This document shows positions 61,174 to 64,000 of a DNA stretch of 64,000 nt, piece by piece. Within the stretch, counting starts at the first letter, position 1. Each line of letters begins with the position of its first letter. This stretch comes from Streptomyces cyaneus (lineage in GTDB: Bacteria; Actinomycetota; Actinomycetes; Streptomycetales; Streptomycetaceae). Location: the NCBI RefSeq assembly GCF_004028635.1, contig NZ_RQJW01000008.1, positions 186,001 to 250,000 of the forward strand, read 5' to 3'. The position numbers and the translations under genes are program-made. Under the pieces are notes generated by a model that was not told the DNA's origin, did no database searches, and saw only the letters and a list, made by a program, of their open reading frames with translations.

Positions 61174-61695
61174 ATGAACCGCTTGGATCATCTTGAGCAC
61201 CTGGACAAGCAACTCGTCGACGAGCTGGCGCAGGTGGCGCGCGAGACCGTGCGTGACGAACTGCGCGAGCAGACGCGCAGGCAGCGCCGCCGGGCCATGC
61301 TGTACGCCGGCTCCGGCGCCGTCGCCCTGTACGCGGGCGCGTCCCTCGCGCTCGCCCTGGGGCTGGGCCTCGCCACCGGGCTGCCGGACTGGGCCGCCGC
61401 GCTGATCACCGCGGTCATCCTCGGCGTGGTGGCGTATGTGCTGCGGGGCGTGGCGCGCCCGTCGGCGTCCCGGCCGACGCCGGAGCACGAGGCCGAGTTG
61501 GCCGCCGCCCATGGACGCACCGTCGGCGGCACGGCACCGGCCGCCCCGCCCGGCGGGCTCGGCCTGCCGTACCCGCCGATGCCGGCCGGTCCGCCCGGGA
61601 CGGCAGTACCCGGCGCGGTGACACCGGACATGCCCGATGCGCGGACGCCGCATCCGGACGACATCGACCCCGAGCAGCCGCACCACCGGGCATGA
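61174..61695 (+). CDS. Phage-holin-like (YqjE/DUF) membrane protein
   Basis: This 173-residue protein has a charged N-terminal helix (LDKQLVDELAQVARETVRDE), two membrane helices (about 45-67 and 70-90) and a proline-rich C-terminus. The layout matches the actinobacterial 'phage holin family' (YqjE-like), which despite its name is chromosomal and of unknown function. ATG 61174 is used. Its stop overlaps the start of the SDR gene (ATGA). Confidence 0.75.
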   Translation: MNRLDHLEHLDKQLVDELAQVARETVRDELREQTRRQRRRAMLYAGSGAVALYAGASLALALGLGLATGLPDWAAALITAVILGVVAYVLRGVARPSASRPTPEHEAELAAAHGRTVGGTAPAAPPGGLGLPYPPMPAGPPGTAVPGAVTPDMPDARTPHPDDIDPEQPHHRA

Positions 61696-62738
61696 TGCGT
61701 GTGCGCAGGCCGTGGGAGGGCGCCCGGCCGGGGCGCGGCAGGGTCGTCGTGGTCACGGGGGCCAGTGGCGGCGTCGGCCGGGCCGCGGCCCTCGCCTTCG
61801 CCACGCGGGGCGACCGGGTCGCCCTGCTGGCCCGGGGCCGCGAGGGCCTCGCCGGGGCGGCGGACGAGGTGCAGCGGGCCGGCGGTGAGGCCCTCGTCGT
61901 GAGCGTGGACATGGCCGACGCGAAGGCCGTCGACGACGCGGCGCAGAAGGTCGTCGACGCGTTCGGGCGCATCGACGTCTGGGTCAACAACGCCTTCGCC
62001 GGGATCTACGCGCCGTTCACCGAGGTCACCCCGGACGAGTTCCGGCGGGTGACCGAAGTGACGTACCTGGGCTATGTGTTCGGCACCCGGGCCGCCCTGC
62101 ACCACATGCTGCCGCGCGACCGGGGCACGATCGTGCAGGTCGGGTCCGCGCTCGCCTACCGGGGGATTCCGCTGCAGTCGGCGTACTGCGGCGCCAAGCA
62201 CGCCATCCAGGGCTTCAACGAGTCACTGCGGTGCGAGCTGCTCCGCGAGGGCAGCCGGGTGCGTACGACGATGGTGCAGCTGCCGGCGCTCAACACCCCC
62301 CAGTTCGACTGGGTGTTGAACCGCCTCCCAGGGCGGGCCCGGCCGGTGGCGCCGGTGTACCAGCCCGAGGTCGCCGCGCGGGCGATCGTGCATGCGGCGG
62401 GGCACGGGCGACGGCGGGAGTACTGGGTGGGGGGCTCCACGGTGGCGACCCTGATGGCCAACGCGGTCGTTCCCGGCTTGCTCGACCGGTATCTGGCGAG
62501 GACCGGCTTCGAGGCACAGCAGGACGAGGGCGAGCAGACGGGGCCGGGGAACCTGTGGACGCCGGCGGACGGCGCGCGGGGGCGGGACTTCGGGGCGCAC
62601 GGTCGTTTCGACGAGGAGTCCCATCGGGGCAGCTCACAGGAGTGGCTCTCCCGCAATCGTGGCAGGGTGGGGCAGGCACTCACGCTCGGCGCCGGTGTTC
62701 TGGCGGCACGACGGCTGACCCGCCTGGCTCGCCGCTAG
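61692..62738 (+). CDS. Short-chain dehydrogenase/reductase
   Basis: This 348-residue SDR has the NAD(P)-binding motif VTGASGGVGRAAA near residue 21, the NNAFAG strand motif and the catalytic YCGAKHA (Tyr-x3-Lys) near residue 158. It is longer than the classical 250-residue form, with a C-terminal extension from about residue 255 ending in a hydrophobic/basic segment (LGAGVLAARRLTRLARR) that may bind membrane. It is translationally coupled to the holin-like gene. The substrate is unknown. Confidence 0.9.
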   Translation: MMRVRRPWEGARPGRGRVVVVTGASGGVGRAAALAFATRGDRVALLARGREGLAGAADEVQRAGGEALVVSVDMADAKAVDDAAQKVVDAFGRIDVWVNNAFAGIYAPFTEVTPDEFRRVTEVTYLGYVFGTRAALHHMLPRDRGTIVQVGSALAYRGIPLQSAYCGAKHAIQGFNESLRCELLREGSRVRTTMVQLPALNTPQFDWVLNRLPGRARPVAPVYQPEVAARAIVHAAGHGRRREYWVGGSTVATLMANAVVPGLLDRYLARTGFEAQQDEGEQTGPGNLWTPADGARGRDFGAHGRFDEESHRGSSQEWLSRNRGRVGQALTLGAGVLAARRLTRLARR

Positions 62739-63826
62739 GCGACCCGGTACTCCTGTACCTCCTCCGCCCTCAGCGTCAGCCCGTGGCCGATGCCGTGCGT
62801 CGGGGTCACCGTGCCGCCCGTCGGGTCCAGGGCGCCGTCGAAGAACATGTCCTCCACGCGGACGTGGTCGTGGAACCACTCGATGTGCCGGAGGTTGGGG
62901 ATCGCGGCGGCAGCGGCGGCGTGGGCGTGCGGGGCGCAGTGGGCCGAGACCTGCAGGCCGTGAGCCTGGGCCAGGGCGGCGGCGCGCAGGAAGTCGGTCA
63001 GGCCGCCGCAGCGGGTCGCGTCGATCTGGAGGCAGTCGACCGCGCCCGCGGCGATCATGCGGGCGAAGTACGGGAGGTCGTAGCCGTATTCGCCGGCCGT
63101 GATGTCGCACGGCAGGGCGTCACGTACCAGGCGCAGGCCGGTCAGGTCGTCCGAGGACACCGGCTCCTCGAACCAGCCGACGCCGTGCTCGGCGAGGGAC
63201 CGGCCGACACGGACCGCCTGCTTGCGGGTGTAGGCGCCATTGGCGTCGACGTACAACTCGGCCTCGGGGCCGATCACTTGGCGTGCCCCTTCGACCCGGG
63301 AGATGTCGCGCAGGACCGCACGGCCCCAGTCCTCGCCGATCTTGATCTTCACGCGCGGGATGTGCTGGCCGTGCACCCAGCCGTTCAACTGCGCGGCCAG
63401 ATGCTTGTCGTGGTACGTCGTGAACCCTCCGCTGCCGTAGACCGGGACGCGTTCGCGGCAGCTGCCCAGCAGCCGGGCCAGGGGCAGTTCGAGGAGGCGG
63501 GCCTTGAGGTCCCACAGGGCGATGTCCAGCGCCGAGATCGCACAGGCGGCGACGCCCGGGCGGCCCGCGTTGCGGATCGCGCGGGACATCGCCTCGTGCA
63601 CGGCCGGGATGTCCAGGGCGCTGCTTCCCTCGACCAAGGGCGCGAGGTGGTCGCGCAGGAAGTCGCCGACCGCCGCCGGGCCGTACGTCCAGCCGGTGCC
63701 GGTCGCGTCGCCCGCAGTCACCTCGGCGATCACCACGGTCGTGGAGTTCCAGGCCAACGTGCCGTCCGCCTCGGGGGCGTCGGTGGGCACCGCGTAGACG
63801 GAGACGACGGGAAGGTGGAGTTTCAT
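62735..63826 (-). CDS. Enolase-superfamily (mandelate racemase/muconate lactonizing type) enzyme
   Basis: This 363-residue protein has the capping domain and TIM barrel of the enolase superfamily. The catalytic lysines appear as VKIKIGEDW (K-x-K), and the metal ligands in YVDANGAY (Asp), WFEEPVSSDD (Glu) and ITAGEYGYD (Glu), followed by LQIDATRCGG and SAHCAPHAH. It would abstract the alpha-proton of a carboxylate, acting as an acid-sugar dehydratase, racemase or epimerase; the substrate is not determinable. Its stop overlaps the convergent SDR stop region by four bases. Confidence 0.9.
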   Translation of the reverse strand: MKLHLPVVSVYAVPTDAPEADGTLAWNSTTVVIAEVTAGDATGTGWTYGPAAVGDFLRDHLAPLVEGSSALDIPAVHEAMSRAIRNAGRPGVAACAISALDIALWDLKARLLELPLARLLGSCRERVPVYGSGGFTTYHDKHLAAQLNGWVHGQHIPRVKIKIGEDWGRAVLRDISRVEGARQVIGPEAELYVDANGAYTRKQAVRVGRSLAEHGVGWFEEPVSSDDLTGLRLVRDALPCDITAGEYGYDLPYFARMIAAGAVDCLQIDATRCGGLTDFLRAAALAQAHGLQVSAHCAPHAHAAAAAAIPNLRHIEWFHDHVRVEDMFFDGALDPTGGTVTPTHGIGHGLTLRAEEVQEYRVA

Positions 63827-63845
63827 CGCGTGGGCCCGCCCCTCG

Positions 63846-64000
63846 TCACCGCTGCAGCTGCGGCAGCACCTTCGTACGGTAGAAGTCGAAGAAACCGCGC
63901 TGGTCGGGGCCGATCTGGCTGACGTAGACCCGGTCGAAGCCCGCGTCGGCGAAGGCGTTCAGCTCGGACAGGTGCTCGTCGATGTCGTCCCCGCACACCG
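63846..64000 (-). CDS. LLM-class F420-dependent oxidoreductase, C-terminal end
   Basis: Only the last 50 residues are inside the window. The segment DIDEHLSELNAFADAGFDRV followed by YVSQIGPDQ and FFDFYRTKVLPQL matches the C-terminus of luciferase-like, F420-dependent oxidoreductases (TIGR03557-like group). It lies 19 bases upstream of the enolase-superfamily gene and is probably in the same transcript. Confidence 0.75.
   Translation of the reverse strand, partial: VCGDDIDEHLSELNAFADAGFDRVYVSQIGPDQRGFFDFYRTKVLPQLQR

Noticed and set aside
61174..61695. Prophage holin
   Set aside because: No other phage genes are near; the family name is historical and the neighbours are chromosomal housekeeping genes.
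1..64000. CRISPR arrays, tRNA or rRNA genes
   Set aside because: No regularly spaced repeats and no tRNA- or rRNA-like stretches were noticed on either strand.

Overview
The window is very GC-rich, codes densely on both strands, uses many GTG/TTG starts and contains gene sets typical of Streptomyces (Ccr/ethylmalonyl-CoA locus, LAxTG surface proteins, SpoIIE-type phosphatase, MbtH-assisted NRPS genes). It is most likely a Streptomyces chromosome segment. All calls come from reading the sequence and translations; no database search was run.

Region 1 (1-14.4 kb, all minus strand) is a compact biosynthetic operon in which most genes overlap by 1-4 bases. In transcription order it encodes a two-module NRPS (A-PCP-C-A-PCP-TE), an MbtH protein, an MFS exporter, an iron/2-oxoglutarate oxygenase, a stand-alone thioesterase with a cysteine nucleophile, a discrete A-PCP protein, a cytochrome P450, a discrete PCP-C protein and an ATP-grasp ligase that runs off the left edge. 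The mix suggests a short, oxidatively tailored peptide. One A domain looks threonine-like, one valine-like, and one has a strongly non-canonical pocket. The product is not recognised.

Region 2 (14.6-31.4 kb) is primary metabolism: an ADP-ribosylglycohydrolase family protein, glycerate kinase, phosphatidylserine synthase and decarboxylase, then the ethylmalonyl-CoA pathway operon (ccr-ecm-mcl-mch-mcd). A TetR regulator and a double-domain 3-hydroxyacyl-CoA dehydrogenase follow. Near-identical 15-bp operator-like motifs lie upstream of ccr and upstream of the dehydrogenase. Between them lies a decayed stretch with remnants of a flavin oxidoreductase in two opposite orientations.

Region 3 (31.4-40.9 kb) holds a secreted tripeptidyl aminopeptidase-like hydrolase, an Rv2578c-type radical SAM protein with a LexA/SOS box, an SRPBCC protein, a DHA2 exporter fused to beta-sandwich repeats, a PAS-GAF-PP2C-HATPase signalling protein and a methyltransferase. 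Region 4 (40.9-47.2 kb) is an iron-regulated haem-acquisition locus: two iron boxes, two LAxTG-anchored proteins, two further secreted proteins and an HmuT-like lipoprotein, with no permease or ATPase beside it.

Region 5 (47.3-64 kb) contains an APC transporter with a SUMF1-domain protein, a cobalt ECF transporter (cbiMNQO) behind a cobalamin riboswitch, and a plus-strand run of peptide-degrading enzymes (M55, M20, S9, S66). A secreted S15-type hydrolase follows, whose signal peptide is split by a 178-bp MITE-like element. The window ends with small housekeeping genes, an enolase-superfamily enzyme and the tail of a luciferase-like oxidoreductase.
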